DNA from: Lacimicrobium alkaliphilum
GTDB taxonomy: Bacteria > Pseudomonadota > Gammaproteobacteria > Enterobacterales > Alteromonadaceae
Direction of reading: 5' to 3'
DNA length: 64,000 nucleotides
NCBI RefSeq assembly: GCF_002591895.1
Contig: NZ_NISX01000002.1
Span: forward strand, 1-64,000
Below, piece after piece: positions 26,064 through 36,712 of the stretch (the stretch's first letter is position 1; each line of letters starts with the position of its first letter). The notes beneath the pieces were generated by a model. It had not been told where the DNA came from. It saw only the letters and a program-made list of their open reading frames with translations, and searched no databases. A program made the translations under genes and the position numbers.

Positions 26064-26873
26064 TTAACTCTTGGATTTATGGCTGCGCTCAGATGGCCCG
26101 TTACGATAGGCCAGCACCATGATGATCAACCCTATCAGAACCATCGGTAAGGACAATAGCTGGCCCTGAGAAATCAGGCCATTGTACAAACCGATATGCG
26201 CATCGGGCTCGCGGTAAAACTCGACAATAAAGCGGAAGCTGCCATAGCCAATCAGGAACAACCCGGACACCGCCCCCAGTGGACGACGGGATGCAGAGAA
26301 CCACCACAGCAACGCAAACAATACGACTCCTTCGAGAAAAAACTCATAAAGTTGCGAGGGATGACGAGGTAAAGGGCCCGCTCCGGGAAACAGCACTGCC
26401 CAGGGCACATCGGTGGTACGCCCCCACAATTCGGCGTTGATAAAATTACCGATGCGTCCTGCCCCTAACCCTACAGGCACCAGAGGCGCAATAAAATCGC
26501 CAACCGTTAACAGATTAGAGTTGTGTTTACGGGCAAACCACCACAAACCAACAATGACCCCCAGCAGCCCCCCATGAAAGGACATCCCCCCTGTCCAGAT
26601 CTTGAAAAGATAAACTGGATCTTCGAGAAACTGCTCAAACTGGTAGAAGAATACATAGCCCAGTCTGCCACCAATAATAACCCCTAAGAAACCCAGAAAC
26701 ATCAAATCACTGAGTTGTTCCTTGTTCCACTGCGTGCGATCCAGACGCCTGTTGGCTAACCACCATGCAGCCAGAAAGCCGATCAGATACATGACCCCAT
26801 ACCAGTGCACTGACACCGGTCCAATAGTAAAGATAACCGGGTCAATCGCCGGGAACTGCAAATATTCTGTCAT
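26064..26873 (-). CDS. lgt: Prolipoprotein diacylglyceryl transferase
   Basis: This inner-membrane enzyme attaches diacylglycerol to the lipobox cysteine of prolipoproteins, the first step of lipoprotein maturation. The 269-residue protein has about seven hydrophobic segments, the N-terminal [11 protein letters not shown] motif, [11 protein letters not shown] and the signature [14 protein letters not shown]. It precedes thyA, the same order as in E. coli. Confidence 0.97.
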   Translation of the reverse strand: MTEYLQFPAIDPVIFTIGPVSVHWYGVMYLIGFLAAWWLANRRLDRTQWNKEQLSDLMFLGFLGVIIGGRLGYVFFYQFEQFLEDPVYLFKIWTGGMSFHGGLLGVIVGLWWFARKHNSNLLTVGDFIAPLVPVGLGAGRIGNFINAELWGRTTDVPWAVLFPGAGPLPRHPSQLYEFFLEGVVLFALLWWFSASRRPLGAVSGLFLIGYGSFRFIVEFYREPDAHIGLYNGLISQGQLLSLPMVLIGLIIMVLAYRNGPSERSHKSKS

Positions 26874-26954
26874 TGATTATTCCAATTAGTCGAAATACCA
26901 AAGCCTTGTCAGACACACTCCCCCGCAACGCTGGCAGAGATGCTCCGCTAAGCC

Positions 26955-27755
26955 TCAGCTAAAAAACATGCGCAAGCTTACTAGAATAAGAAAGCCAGAG
27001 AAAATTTTCTTCAGTGTCAGTGTTGGCAGACGGTGGCTTAACCGGGCTCCCCAATTGGCACTGAGCATGGACGCACTGACGATCGCCAGCATCGCAGGCA
27101 TAAACACATAACCCAGGCTGCCTGAAGGCAGTTGAGGATTGTTCCAGCCAGCCAGTATAAAACTGGCTGTGCCAAAAATCGCAACCACCATACCGCAAGC
27201 TGCCGCACAGCCAATGGCGACTTTCATCGACACCCTGAACCATACCAGTGCGGGCACCAGCAAAGCACCACCACCAATTCCCAGCAAAGATGAAATAGTG
27301 CCAGTCACCACACCGATGCCCAGTAACCTTGGGCGATTAAGGGTAGACTGAGAGGTGCGATTTCTGCCGAATGCCATTCGCAATGCCAATATCATCATCA
27401 ATGAAGCAAAAATATTTTTTAATAACTCAGCGGGCATCAGCGCCGCTATCTGAGCGCCGGCTACCGCTCCCAGCGCAATGCCAACCGAACACAGGCCGAA
27501 AATACGCATATCCACATTACCTAACCGCCAATGGGTCAGCGAAGACGAACTCCCGGTAAAGATGATGGTAGATAAAGAGGTGGCCACGGCCATTGGCATG
27601 ACGATATCGATACTCATGCCCATTTTTATCTGCAACAGATATATCAGCGCCGGCACAATAACCAGGCCGCCACCAATACCCAACAGCCCCGCCATCAGGC
27701 CGGCGATAAGGCCCAGAAACACACAGCTTACAATCAGAAACAACAAAGGTTCCAA
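26955..27755 (-). CDS. TauE/SafE family sulfite-exporter-like permease
   Basis: The 266-residue membrane protein has about eight hydrophobic segments arranged as two repeated halves, each starting with a GLLGIGGG or SLLGIGGGALLVPAL motif typical of the TauE/SafE family. Members export sulfite, sulfoacetate or related anions, but the substrate here is not evident. It is inserted between ptsP and lgt, which are adjacent in E. coli, and is on the same strand. Confidence 0.9.
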   Translation of the reverse strand: MEPLLFLIVSCVFLGLIAGLMAGLLGIGGGLVIVPALIYLLQIKMGMSIDIVMPMAVATSLSTIIFTGSSSSLTHWRLGNVDMRIFGLCSVGIALGAVAGAQIAALMPAELLKNIFASLMMILALRMAFGRNRTSQSTLNRPRLLGIGVVTGTISSLLGIGGGALLVPALVWFRVSMKVAIGCAAACGMVVAIFGTASFILAGWNNPQLPSGSLGYVFMPAMLAIVSASMLSANWGARLSHRLPTLTLKKIFSGFLILVSLRMFFS

Positions 27756-27794
27756 GACGATATTCTCTTGTTTAGTTAACCAACGACAACAGGT

Positions 27795-30074
27795 CTATTT
27801 CCCTGCTCTGACCAGACCACCCAGACCAAGGGCTTCGAGGTGGCGATTTACACGTTCACGTACCTGGCTCGGGTGCTCCATTTCGAGCACTTCTTCCAGC
27901 AGAATCCGGGCATCTTCCAGCGAAACTTTACGAATCACCCACTTAATTTTGCTCAGATTGAAACCGCTCATACTCAGCTTGCGATATCCCATCGCCAGCA
28001 AAAGAATCGCCCCTCCGGGCTCACCCGCCATCTCTCCGCACAGTGTAACCGGCTTATTAAGCTCCACAGAGGCTTCAATGATCTGTTTCAGCGCCTTTAG
28101 TACGGCGGGGTGGTAGCTGTCATACAGATCCGCTACCCTGGGATTATTGCGATCAACAGCCAGCAAATACTGCGTCAGGTCATTACTGCCGATGGAAAAG
28201 AAGTCCACTTTGGCGGCCAGTTGTGGAAGCTGATAGATGACCGCCGGCACTTCGAGCATGACCCCCACCTCCGGCATTTTCAGTGCCTGCCCTTCGGCCT
28301 GGGCTTCTTCAGCCACTTCATAATAGGCCTGGCGGATCAGCCGCCTAGCTTCGCTGACTTCATAGATAGTGGTAATCATCGGCAACATGATTTTAAGGTT
28401 ATCCAGATCCAGACTGGCTCTGAGCATCGCCCGTAACTGCACCAGAAAAATCTCCGGGTGATCCAGCGTCATACGGATCCCACGCCAGCCAAGAAACGGA
28501 TTCTCCTCCACTACCGGGAAATAGGGTAACGGCTTGTCGCCCCCCACATCCAGCGTGCGCATTGTGATGTTCTTGTTGGGACTGGCCTCCAGCATCGCAC
28601 GATACATCTGATACTGCTCATGCTCGGACGGAAAGCGTTCACGCATCATAAAGGGAATTTCGGTACGATACAGACCTACCCCGTCACCCGCCGCACCGTA
28701 AATTGACTCCAGCTCAGCTGATAGCCCGGCATTAATGTAGAGTCCGATTCTGCAACCATCGCGGGTTTCTGCCGGTTTATCGGACTCTTCACGCACTGCA
28801 CCATAGAGCTCATTTTCCTCATCCACCAGACTCTGGAACTCCTGGCGGATACTCTGGCTGGGAGAAACAATCACTTCACCGGAATAACCATCGAGCAATA
28901 TATCCTTACCACTGAGCAGGGATACCGGCACATCGGAGAGCCCCATGACCGCTGGCACACCCATCGCACGGGCGAGGATCGCTGCATGGGAGTTATTTGA
29001 ACCACGAACTGAAATAATCGCCTGGAGTTTGTCACGGGGAAATTCTGCCAACATTGAGGCCGTAACTTCTTCGGCCACCAGAATCGCCTGATCCGGCACC
29101 GGCGCCTGCATCTTGTGAGTGCGCAGCAGATGGCCCAGCACTCTGTTACCCAGGTCCTCTACATCAACTGCCCGTTCCTGCATATACGGATCGTCCATGC
29201 CGCGGAATTTATTGATGTAATGCTCAACCACCATTTTCAGCGACGATGCCGCATCCCAGCCACTCTTGATTTTAGATTCGACTTCGTGACCGAGGCTATT
29301 GGCATCAAGCAGGTTGTGATACAGCTGGAAAATCGCCAATACATCTTCAGGAACGGCATCGGCCATGCGATCCGACAACTTTTTAACTTCCTTGCGGGTG
29401 CGGATAACCGCCTGGCGATAGCGCTCAATCTGTTTATCAGGGTCCTCAGATCGACGCTGCATCTGACTACGAAGACTGTGTTTTATATTGGGCACATGGC
29501 CAGTGCCTATGGCCAGACCCGCAGAGCCCGGCACGCCTTTGAGGGATTTTTGCCAACGGGATTTGTCGGCACCATCGGTCAGGCTGATTGACCCACGCGC
29601 CTCTGCATGGGCTATTTCCAGAGCGATTTGCGCTGCCAGGGTAACCAGAAAAGCTTCTTCATCTTCACTGAATCGGCGTTTCTTATGCTGCTGAATGGTC
29701 ATCACCCCCAGCACTTTACGCTGGTGAATAATGGGTGTGCCCATAAACGCATGATAGTTTTCTTCCCTGACCTCAGGGTAGTGCTTAAACCGCGGGTGAG
29801 ACTGAGCATCTTCGATATTGATCGGCTCTTCACGCTGACCGATCAGACCGATCAACCCTTCAGAGAATCCGATAGAGACCTTACCGATAGCATCCTTGGA
29901 GAGGCCTTCGGTAGCCATTAACTCAAAATGCTGATGCTCATAGTTAGCCAGATAGATAGAACAGCAATCCACCGTCATTGCACTTTTAACCCGGCTCGCC
30001 AGGCAGGTAAGGGCGTCATCAAGATCCGGGATCTGATTAACTTCCTGAACGATGCGCTTGAGTTGGGTTAGCAT
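27795..30074 (-). CDS. ptsP: Phosphoenolpyruvate-protein phosphotransferase of the nitrogen PTS
   Basis: The 759-residue EI-Ntr has an N-terminal GAF domain (about 1-150), the EI N-terminal domain, the PEP-utiliser mobile domain with phosphorylated histidine H363 in SNNSHAAILARAMG, and a C-terminal PEP-binding barrel (YRTEIPFMM, LPMIT, DFFSIGSNDLTQY, CGEMAG). It phosphorylates NPr and then EIIA-Ntr to adjust nitrogen, potassium and envelope functions. It follows rppH by 11 bases and is likely co-transcribed with it. Confidence 0.97.
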   Translation of the reverse strand: MLTQLKRIVQEVNQIPDLDDALTCLASRVKSAMTVDCCSIYLANYEHQHFELMATEGLSKDAIGKVSIGFSEGLIGLIGQREEPINIEDAQSHPRFKHYPEVREENYHAFMGTPIIHQRKVLGVMTIQQHKKRRFSEDEEAFLVTLAAQIALEIAHAEARGSISLTDGADKSRWQKSLKGVPGSAGLAIGTGHVPNIKHSLRSQMQRRSEDPDKQIERYRQAVIRTRKEVKKLSDRMADAVPEDVLAIFQLYHNLLDANSLGHEVESKIKSGWDAASSLKMVVEHYINKFRGMDDPYMQERAVDVEDLGNRVLGHLLRTHKMQAPVPDQAILVAEEVTASMLAEFPRDKLQAIISVRGSNNSHAAILARAMGVPAVMGLSDVPVSLLSGKDILLDGYSGEVIVSPSQSIRQEFQSLVDEENELYGAVREESDKPAETRDGCRIGLYINAGLSAELESIYGAAGDGVGLYRTEIPFMMRERFPSEHEQYQMYRAMLEASPNKNITMRTLDVGGDKPLPYFPVVEENPFLGWRGIRMTLDHPEIFLVQLRAMLRASLDLDNLKIMLPMITTIYEVSEARRLIRQAYYEVAEEAQAEGQALKMPEVGVMLEVPAVIYQLPQLAAKVDFFSIGSNDLTQYLLAVDRNNPRVADLYDSYHPAVLKALKQIIEASVELNKPVTLCGEMAGEPGGAILLLAMGYRKLSMSGFNLSKIKWVIRKVSLEDARILLEEVLEMEHPSQVRERVNRHLEALGLGGLVRAGK

Positions 30075-30085
30075 GAACTGGTGCC

Positions 30086-30607
30086 CTAATTCCTGCGTCG
30101 GCGTTTATTGCGCTGCCCGGCAGGCCTGGTCTGAACTGGCATAGTAATGGACACAAATTCCTTCATTACACGACGATAAACATCACGTTTGAAAGACACT
30201 ACGTTACGTACAGGATACCAGTAACTTACCCAGCGCCAGCCGTCGAATTCCGGGTGGCCCGAGTGCAAAACATTAACATCTTCCTCTTTACAGGTAAGCC
30301 TGAGCAGAAACCATTTTTGTTTCTGCCCGATACACACAGGGTCGGTCCCCTGTCGTATCAGCCTTTTCGGCAATTTGTATCTGACCCAGTTTTTCGTTAC
30401 CCCTAGTATTTCCACATCCTGTGGCTTCAGCCCCACTTCCTCGTGTAGCTCCCGATACATTGCCTGCTCTGCAGTTTCACCTTGATCAATTCCGCCTTGT
30501 GGAAACTGCCATGAATGCTGGCCATAGCGTCTTGCCCAAAATACTTGCCCTATCCTGTTGCAAATCACTATGCCGACATTCGCGCGGAATCCTTCGGCAT
30601 CAATCAC
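30086..30607 (-). CDS. rppH: RNA pyrophosphohydrolase
   Basis: This Nudix hydrolase removes pyrophosphate from the 5' end of mRNA and starts its decay. The 173-residue protein begins [13 protein letters not shown] as expected and has a complete Nudix box from G38 ([20 protein letters not shown], then VGL). WQFPQGG and the [13 protein letters not shown] region near the C-terminus match RppH. It heads the minus-strand run rppH-ptsP. Confidence 0.97.
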   Translation of the reverse strand: MIDAEGFRANVGIVICNRIGQVFWARRYGQHSWQFPQGGIDQGETAEQAMYRELHEEVGLKPQDVEILGVTKNWVRYKLPKRLIRQGTDPVCIGQKQKWFLLRLTCKEEDVNVLHSGHPEFDGWRWVSYWYPVRNVVSFKRDVYRRVMKEFVSITMPVQTRPAGQRNKRRRRN

Positions 30608-30744
30608 TTAGACTCCCGGGCATTAGTTCTTTTATAGTTCTTCATTCTTCCATAAACTAGGCCTCTTTCAAAGCTAATTCAGCCAATATTTACGCTGTGG
30701 CTGAACCTCTATGGCCCTTTAATGCCCTTATATGGAGCTGGTTA

Positions 30745-31383
30745 ATGAAAAGCAGACACTGGAATCTGATCTTCGTCGGCAGCGCCCTGTTCTATCTTTT
30801 CACCCTGCATTTACGGGCCTATCCTCTTGATTTTCTGTTCAAAGCCATTCCCGTAATGTGGCTGATGCTGTTGGTAATGAGAAATGCTCAGAGCAACAAA
30901 TACCTGCTGCTCACAGCACTGGCATTTTCAGCTACCGGCGATATTCTGCTGGCATTACCTTTGACCGCCAGTTTCAGTTTTGGATTGGGGGCGTTTTTAA
31001 TCGCGCAACTGATATACAGCGTTAACTTCTGGCGTTTTCGCCATTGGCAGCGCTGGAAAATCGCACCATTAACTTTGGTTGTGGTTATCGCCGGGGTATT
31101 ATTCTGGCGTCTGCAACCTGTACTGAACACCCTGTACTGGCCTGTTTTAATCTATATGCTGGCGTTAACGGCTATGGCAACAACGGCCATCGTTGCCAGT
31201 AAAAGTGCCCCCTGGCTGATAGTGGGGGCCGCATGCTTTATCATCTCAGATGCTCTGCTGGCCTGGGATCACTTTATTCAGCCGCTTGCCTGGAGCGAGT
31301 TTGCAGTAATGCTCAGCTATTATCTGGCCCAGTATTGTCTGGTAAACGGCGCACTGACCATCACAACAAAGAGTAACGTTTAA
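30745..31383 (+). CDS. YhhN family membrane protein (lysoplasmalogenase-like)
   Basis: The 212-residue protein is nearly all membrane-embedded (about eight helices) and has the YhhN/TMEM86 hallmarks [27 protein letters not shown] and [12 protein letters not shown], with conserved aspartates in the two D-x-L blocks. Eukaryotic relatives hydrolyse vinyl-ether lysolipids; the bacterial role is less certain. The ATG at 30745 is chosen because GGAG lies seven bases upstream; a longer frame from 30697 adds 16 residues. It is followed directly by mutH. Confidence 0.85.
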   Translation: MKSRHWNLIFVGSALFYLFTLHLRAYPLDFLFKAIPVMWLMLLVMRNAQSNKYLLLTALAFSATGDILLALPLTASFSFGLGAFLIAQLIYSVNFWRFRHWQRWKIAPLTLVVVIAGVLFWRLQPVLNTLYWPVLIYMLALTAMATTAIVASKSAPWLIVGAACFIISDALLAWDHFIQPLAWSEFAVMLSYYLAQYCLVNGALTITTKSNV

Positions 31384-31384
31384 C

Positions 31385-32065
31385 GTGCACCTCCCGCAGC
31401 ATCCTCCAACAAGCATTGACGAATTGCTTGAACGGGCCAGAAACCTGGCCGGACTTTCGCTGGGCGAGCTGGCTGAACTGGCTGGCTATGCCACACCTGA
31501 AAATCTGCAGCGCCATAAAGGCTGGAGCGGACAATTACTGGAGACCTGGCTGGGTGCCGAAGCCGGTTCAAAGCCACAGCAGGACTTTCCCCATTTAGGG
31601 GTAGAACTCAAATCTCTGCCTGTTGATGAACAAGGTATGCCACTGGAAACCACTTATGTCTGTTATGCCCCGCTGCTTAATATTGCAGGCATGGACTGGG
31701 AAAGCTCTAATGTGCGCAACAAATTGCATTGTGTCTGCTGGTTGCCCATTCTGGCCAGCCGTCATATTCCGCCGGCACAGCGCCGGGTTGGCAATGCCTT
31801 TATCTGGCAGCCAGATCAGGATGAGGAAGCCGCCCTGCGACAGGACTGGGAGGAAATTATGGAGAAAATAGCGCTGGGCAAAATAGAATCAGTCACGGCC
31901 CGCCATGGCGAAGTATTGCAGTTACGGCCCAAAGCAGCCGATGGCAACGCGCTGACCGACGCTATTGGCGAGCAGGGTCAGAGAATTCGCACCCGCCCGC
32001 GAGGCTTTTATCTGAAAAAGCACTTTACCCAACAGATTCTCGATAAGGTATTTAATGATGTTTAA
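31385..32065 (+). CDS. mutH: DNA mismatch repair endonuclease MutH
   Basis: MutH nicks the unmethylated strand at hemimethylated GATC sites in methyl-directed mismatch repair. The 226-residue protein has the active-site elements [18 protein letters not shown] (the D, E and K catalytic residues) and the C-terminal [13 protein letters not shown]. It starts with GTG one base after the YhhN stop. Presence of MutH suggests Dam methylation in this organism. It lies beside rppH as in E. coli. Confidence 0.97.
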   Translation: MHLPQHPPTSIDELLERARNLAGLSLGELAELAGYATPENLQRHKGWSGQLLETWLGAEAGSKPQQDFPHLGVELKSLPVDEQGMPLETTYVCYAPLLNIAGMDWESSNVRNKLHCVCWLPILASRHIPPAQRRVGNAFIWQPDQDEEAALRQDWEEIMEKIALGKIESVTARHGEVLQLRPKAADGNALTDAIGEQGQRIRTRPRGFYLKKHFTQQILDKVFNDV

Positions 32066-32279
32066 ACCCAAGCACAGTGGTTGGTTGTTTGCTTTTATCA
32101 TGAGTGGATTTATGGCGTTCTGCATGTCCGGAATCTTAACGTTGATTAACCTTGGCCTGGTGGATAATTTTATCTGGCTGTGGCTAAGAGCCTACGTGTT
32201 GGCACACCTGTGCGCGTTCCCCCTGGTGATGCTGTTCGCACCGTTCAGCCGCCGCATCGTAGAGTGGCTGGTCAAATAG
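32055..32279 (+). CDS. DUF2798 small membrane protein
   Basis: The 74-residue protein has two hydrophobic helices separated by a short loop, with the [17 protein letters not shown] and [14 protein letters not shown] patterns of DUF2798. No function is known. It overlaps the end of mutH by 11 bases in another frame; the first two codons are both ATG, so the start could be 32055 or 32058. The overlap implies translation from the mutH message. Confidence 0.8.
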   Translation: MMFKPKHSGWLFAFIMSGFMAFCMSGILTLINLGLVDNFIWLWLRAYVLAHLCAFPLVMLFAPFSRRIVEWLVK

Positions 32280-32284
32280 TCGTC

Positions 32285-32390
32285 AGTTGTCAGTTACCAG
32301 CATTCAGACAAGTATCGAGCTTAACACTTAGTGATGATGTCTCATTTCAACAGAGACTGAAAACTGATATCTGCGAACTGACAACTTGAA
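32285..32390. repeat. Intergenic inverted repeat ending in AGTTGTCAGTT / AACTGACAACT
   Basis: AGTTGTCAGTT at 32285-32295 is perfectly complementary to AACTGACAACT at 32376-32386. Between them CTGAAAACTGA (32357-32367) and then CTGACAACTT (32378-32387) repeat the word order seen at 12859-12882. The stretch fills the gap between convergent DUF2798 and the RND pump gene. Confidence 0.5.
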
Positions 32391-32393
32391 CCA

Positions 32394-35300
32394 CTACTCC
32401 ATTTCGCCCTTACGGTAGGGCAGCTCTTCGTCCATTTTTTCCAGCTTGTGGGTCATCTGCATTGGTGAACCGGTATGCCTGGCCAGCCAGTAGTAGGCGG
32501 TGGGCACCACAAACAAGGTCATAAACGTTGCCACGATAACCCCGGCAAAGATTACCATTCCGATGACCATCCGGCTTTCCGAACCCGGTCCGGTGGCAAG
32601 TACCAGAGGCAGAGAACTGAATACCGTGGTAAAGCCCGTCATCACAATAGGACGCAAGCGTTGTTTGGCGGCCCGCTTCAGGGCCTCCTCAAACTCCATT
32701 CCCACATCACGTAACTGATTGGCAAACTCCACGATCAATATGCCGTTTTTGGCGGCCAGACCGATCAGCATGATCATACCAATCTGACTGTAAATATTGA
32801 TCGACTGGCCACTGAGATACAGCCCGATAAAGGCACCCAACAAGGCCAAAGGTACGGTCAGCATAATCACCAGAGGATGCACCCAGCTTTCAAACTGGGC
32901 TGCCAACACCAGATACGTAACTGCCAGAGCCATGGCAAAGATAAACAGCACGGAGTTCCCGGACTCCTGCAATAACTGTGATTCGCCTTTGTAGTCGACA
33001 GCAATGGTATCGGAGATGTCTTCGTTGACAATCTTATTCAGATAGTCCAGTGCTTCACCCAGCGTATATCCCTCTGCCAGATTGGCACTGATGGTAATGG
33101 CGCGCATTCTGTTATAACGATTGAGTGTCGAAGAAGTGGCCTGCTCCTCAAAACTGAGCAGGTTGTCCAGCGGAATCAACTCCCCCGAACGCTGAGAGCG
33201 CACATACAGATTATCAATGCTCTGCGGGCTGCGATAGTCGGCTTTGCGCCCCTCCATAATCACATAATATTCCTGACCGCGATCAAGATAGGTGGACACC
33301 CGCCGCTGTCCCAGCATCGTCTCCAGTGTGCGGCCGATATCACCAATAGACACACCCAGATCTGCCGCGCGGTCTTTATTGATGTTTACCAGCACCTGTG
33401 GCCAGGTTTCTTTGTAATCACTGTCAAGACGCACCAGACCGGGGTTATCTGCAGCTTTGCTCATCAACGTATCACGCGCGTTGACAAGCTCCTCATAGGT
33501 ATTACCTTTAAGTACAAACTGCACAGGACGACCAAGCCCACCACCACCAAGGCTGCTGCGCATTACCGCAAAGGCCCGCACATCGGGAATGGTCGTCAGT
33601 TTGGCACTGATTTCATCCATTAATTCAAAGGTGCTGCGTTCACGCTCATCCCAGGGCACCGCACCCACGATAGCAATACCGGCACTGCCGCCCCAGCCCG
33701 GTGTTCTGACCAACACCCGGTTAACTTCGTCCTTGTCGATATAGGGCAGCAGGATATCTTCAATTTTTTTCAGATTGCGGCTGTTGCTCTCAAAGCTGGC
33801 ACCCTCGGCGGACTGCATAATAATAAAGAAGTTTCCTCTGTCTTCTTTAGGAACAAACTCAGTGGGCACTTCTTTAGACAAACCATATAAAGCCACAACA
33901 CTGACAATGATTAACAATGCTGTTACCCAGGGCTGATGCAGGTTTTTATCCAGCGAGCTGTAATAACGATCTTCCAGTTTGGAAAAGCCTTTATCCATAG
34001 CGCGCCCGAAGCGACTGCTGCGTTCCCGCTTCTCAAGAATCCGCGAACAGAGCATGGGGGACAGGGTCAGTGCGGTAAAGCTGGAAAAGGCCACCGCCGC
34101 CGCAATGGCGATGGCAAACTCGGTAAACAACCGGCCGATATTGCCTTCCAGGAAAATCAACGGCAGGAATACAGCAATCAGCACCAGCGTCGTGGCAATG
34201 ACCGCAAAACCTACCTCCCGGGCCCCGCGATAAGCAGCCAGTAACGGCGGCTCTCCCATCTCAATACGCCGATATATATTTTCCAGCACCACGATGGTGT
34301 CATCTACCACCAGACCTATTGCCAGAACCAGCGCAAGCAAGGTCAGCAGGTTCATGGAAAAGTCCAGCATATACAGAACCATAAACGCCGACACCAGCGC
34401 CACCGGAACCGTGACCGCCGGGATCAGTGTGGCCTTAACATTGCCAAGAAACAGGTAAATGACCACCACAACCATCACCATCGCGATGCCGAGGGTGTTG
34501 TAAACTTCGTCAATGGATTCTTCGATAAACACAGAAGAGTCATAACTGGGTACAATAAAAATATTACCCGGCAGGTTACGCTCTATCTCTTCGACCGCTT
34601 TTCGGGCGGCGCGTGCCACCTCCAGCGTATTGGCCTTCGACTGCTTAACGATGCCCAGGCCAATCATATTCACACCATTGCCGCGAAATTCCGTTTTGTC
34701 GTCTTCAGCAGCCAGCTCCACCTGAGCCACTTCGCCGAGACGAACCAGATAGCCATCCTCACCGGCCTTAATCGTCAGCCGTGAAAAATCATCCGGGTCG
34801 AGAAATGAACGCGCTACCCTGACTTCGAAATCGCGATCAGTAGACTCTATCTCTCCGGCAGGAAGCTCAACGTTCTCAGAACGAATCACCTGCTCGATAT
34901 CCTCTACGGTCACATTCCGGGCGGCCATGGCATTGCGATCCAGCCAGACTTTCATAGCATAAGTACGACCACCACCAATTCTGACTCTGGCCACGCCGTC
35001 GGCTACCGCCAGCCGGTCGACCACATAGCGATCCGCGTAGTCGGTCAGTTCCATCACCGACATATTATCGCTACGCAGGTTATACCAGACCACTACATCT
35101 TCATCGGAATCGGATTTATACACCTCCGGGGGTTCGGCCTGAGCGGGGAGGTTATTCAACGCCCGGCTGACTCGCTCTCGTACGTCATTAGCTGCCGCAT
35201 CAATATCCCGGTACAAATGAAATTCGATACTGATGGAGGAGCGGCCATTACGACTACTGGAGTTAATATTCTTTATGCCTTCAATGCCGCTGATGCGGTC

Positions 35301-35504
35301 TTCGAGCAACTGAGTAATTCGTGTTTCAATAATTGACGCAGAAGCACCGGGGTAATTCGTACTAATCGAGACGATGGGCGTTTCCACATCCGGGTATTCC
35401 CGGAGCGACAATTTGCTGATAGCAACAATGCCAAACACAATCAGTAGCAGGTTTACCACAGAAGCAAAAACCGGTCGCTTTACAGACAAATCCGATAACA
35501 GCAT
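32394..35504 (-). CDS. RND efflux pump inner-membrane permease (HAE1 family)
   Basis: The 1036-residue protein is a proton-driven, AcrB-like trimeric exporter. It begins with the single N-terminal helix (SVKRPVFASVVNLLLI), has two large periplasmic loops, and keeps the proton-relay aspartate pair in GLVVDDTIVVLENI (near residue 405) plus the C-terminal MIMLIGLAAKNGILIVEFAN. Together with the membrane-fusion gene three bases upstream it would form a pump exporting drugs or lipophilic compounds; TolC (44467) is a candidate outer-membrane channel. The substrate is unknown. Confidence 0.96.
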   Translation of the reverse strand: MLLSDLSVKRPVFASVVNLLLIVFGIVAISKLSLREYPDVETPIVSISTNYPGASASIIETRITQLLEDRISGIEGIKNINSSSRNGRSSISIEFHLYRDIDAAANDVRERVSRALNNLPAQAEPPEVYKSDSDEDVVVWYNLRSDNMSVMELTDYADRYVVDRLAVADGVARVRIGGGRTYAMKVWLDRNAMAARNVTVEDIEQVIRSENVELPAGEIESTDRDFEVRVARSFLDPDDFSRLTIKAGEDGYLVRLGEVAQVELAAEDDKTEFRGNGVNMIGLGIVKQSKANTLEVARAARKAVEEIERNLPGNIFIVPSYDSSVFIEESIDEVYNTLGIAMVMVVVVIYLFLGNVKATLIPAVTVPVALVSAFMVLYMLDFSMNLLTLLALVLAIGLVVDDTIVVLENIYRRIEMGEPPLLAAYRGAREVGFAVIATTLVLIAVFLPLIFLEGNIGRLFTEFAIAIAAAVAFSSFTALTLSPMLCSRILEKRERSSRFGRAMDKGFSKLEDRYYSSLDKNLHQPWVTALLIIVSVVALYGLSKEVPTEFVPKEDRGNFFIIMQSAEGASFESNSRNLKKIEDILLPYIDKDEVNRVLVRTPGWGGSAGIAIVGAVPWDERERSTFELMDEISAKLTTIPDVRAFAVMRSSLGGGGLGRPVQFVLKGNTYEELVNARDTLMSKAADNPGLVRLDSDYKETWPQVLVNINKDRAADLGVSIGDIGRTLETMLGQRRVSTYLDRGQEYYVIMEGRKADYRSPQSIDNLYVRSQRSGELIPLDNLLSFEEQATSSTLNRYNRMRAITISANLAEGYTLGEALDYLNKIVNEDISDTIAVDYKGESQLLQESGNSVLFIFAMALAVTYLVLAAQFESWVHPLVIMLTVPLALLGAFIGLYLSGQSINIYSQIGMIMLIGLAAKNGILIVEFANQLRDVGMEFEEALKRAAKQRLRPIVMTGFTTVFSSLPLVLATGPGSESRMVIGMVIFAGVIVATFMTLFVVPTAYYWLARHTGSPMQMTHKLEKMDEELPYRKGEME

Positions 35505-35506
35505 GG

Positions 35507-36559
35507 TTATTGCTCCAGTATGTTGACAGACATGCCATCGCCGAGTTTCAGCGCACCTTCAACCACAACACGCTCTCCAGCCTTCAATCCGGAAATCACT
35601 TGCACCAGCCCGGGCTTGCGCCGACCAATCTTTACTTCCCGTTTCTGTGCTTTATTGTCTGCACCGATGACATACACAAATTGCTGCTCCTGAATAGGAA
35701 TCAGTGCGCTTTCAGGAAGCACCAGGGTGTTCAGCACCTGTTTCTGTAACTGGATTTGAAGCAGCATTCCGGGGCGCAATCGCAATTCAGGATTATCCAC
35801 CAAAGCCCTGACCTGTACCGAACGGGTCACCGGGTCCAGTCGCGAATCTATACTCACAATCTCACCGCGAAAGATGACACCTGGATACGCCACGGTCGTA
35901 GCGGCCACCTGCAGGCCTCTTGCTACATCCGCCAAATGGCGTTCGGCAATACTGAAATCCACCTTAACTTTACTGAGATCGTCCAGTGTGGTGATCATAT
36001 CGCCGGGGCGCACCAGGGCACCATTGCTGACCCGGCGAATACCCAGCTTACCGGAGAATGGTGCACGGATTTCCAGCTCTGCTAACTGCGACTCAGTCAC
36101 TTCCAGTTGTGCCTTGAGGGCATTCACTCTTGCCTCCTGCTCATCCAGTAACTGTGCTGAAGCTGCATTTTCACGGGCCAGATTGGTGATACGCCGCAGT
36201 TGCCTCTTCGCCTCCTGCAGGTTTATTTCCAGTTCACTGACCCGGGCTTGTTCTTCCCGATCATTAAGTTGTACCAGAAGCTGGCCCTTTTCCACCATAT
36301 CACCATCATCAAATCCTATGCTGGAGATCACCTCACTCTGCTGAGCGGTAATCTGCACAGCCTCATTCGCCGTGGCCGTGCCCAGCGCTTCCACCACTAC
36401 GGCAAAGTCTTGTTGTGTAACCTCTTCGACTTTTACCGGCACCGGGCTCATCTGCCGTGAAGGCTGGGTTTCTTCAGGCTGAAGATAAAGATAGACAGTA
36501 ACAGCCGCTACCATCAGCAATAAAATCAAAACAGGTGAGATCGTAAGTTTCTTTGCCAT
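35507..36559 (-). CDS. RND efflux periplasmic adaptor (membrane fusion protein)
   Basis: This HlyD/AcrA-type adaptor links the pump to the outer-membrane channel. From the ATG at 36559 (MAKKLTISP) it has 350 residues; a TTG at 36568 adds three. It has an N-terminal membrane anchor, a lipoyl half (AVQITAQQSEVISSIGFDDG), a coiled-coil hairpin (about 100-165), the second lipoyl half (IRAPFSGKLGIRRVSNGALV) and beta-barrel and membrane-proximal domains. Its stop is three bases from the permease start, so the two are one operon. No TetR-type regulator gene is adjacent. Confidence 0.95.
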   Translation of the reverse strand: MAKKLTISPVLILLLMVAAVTVYLYLQPEETQPSRQMSPVPVKVEEVTQQDFAVVVEALGTATANEAVQITAQQSEVISSIGFDDGDMVEKGQLLVQLNDREEQARVSELEINLQEAKRQLRRITNLARENAASAQLLDEQEARVNALKAQLEVTESQLAELEIRAPFSGKLGIRRVSNGALVRPGDMITTLDDLSKVKVDFSIAERHLADVARGLQVAATTVAYPGVIFRGEIVSIDSRLDPVTRSVQVRALVDNPELRLRPGMLLQIQLQKQVLNTLVLPESALIPIQEQQFVYVIGADNKAQKREVKIGRRKPGLVQVISGLKAGERVVVEGALKLGDGMSVNILEQ

Positions 36560-36712
36560 CTGGCCCAAAGCCCTTTTCTGATGAAGATGATTGCAGCCGG
36601 TTTGTCACCAGGCCGGCTCGTATAAAAGTAACGTTACCTGTATGCAAGTGATAGCCTGCACGGGGCGCTTATACTACCATAGGCGTTAAATCCCTGAACT
36701 CTACGTAGTAAA

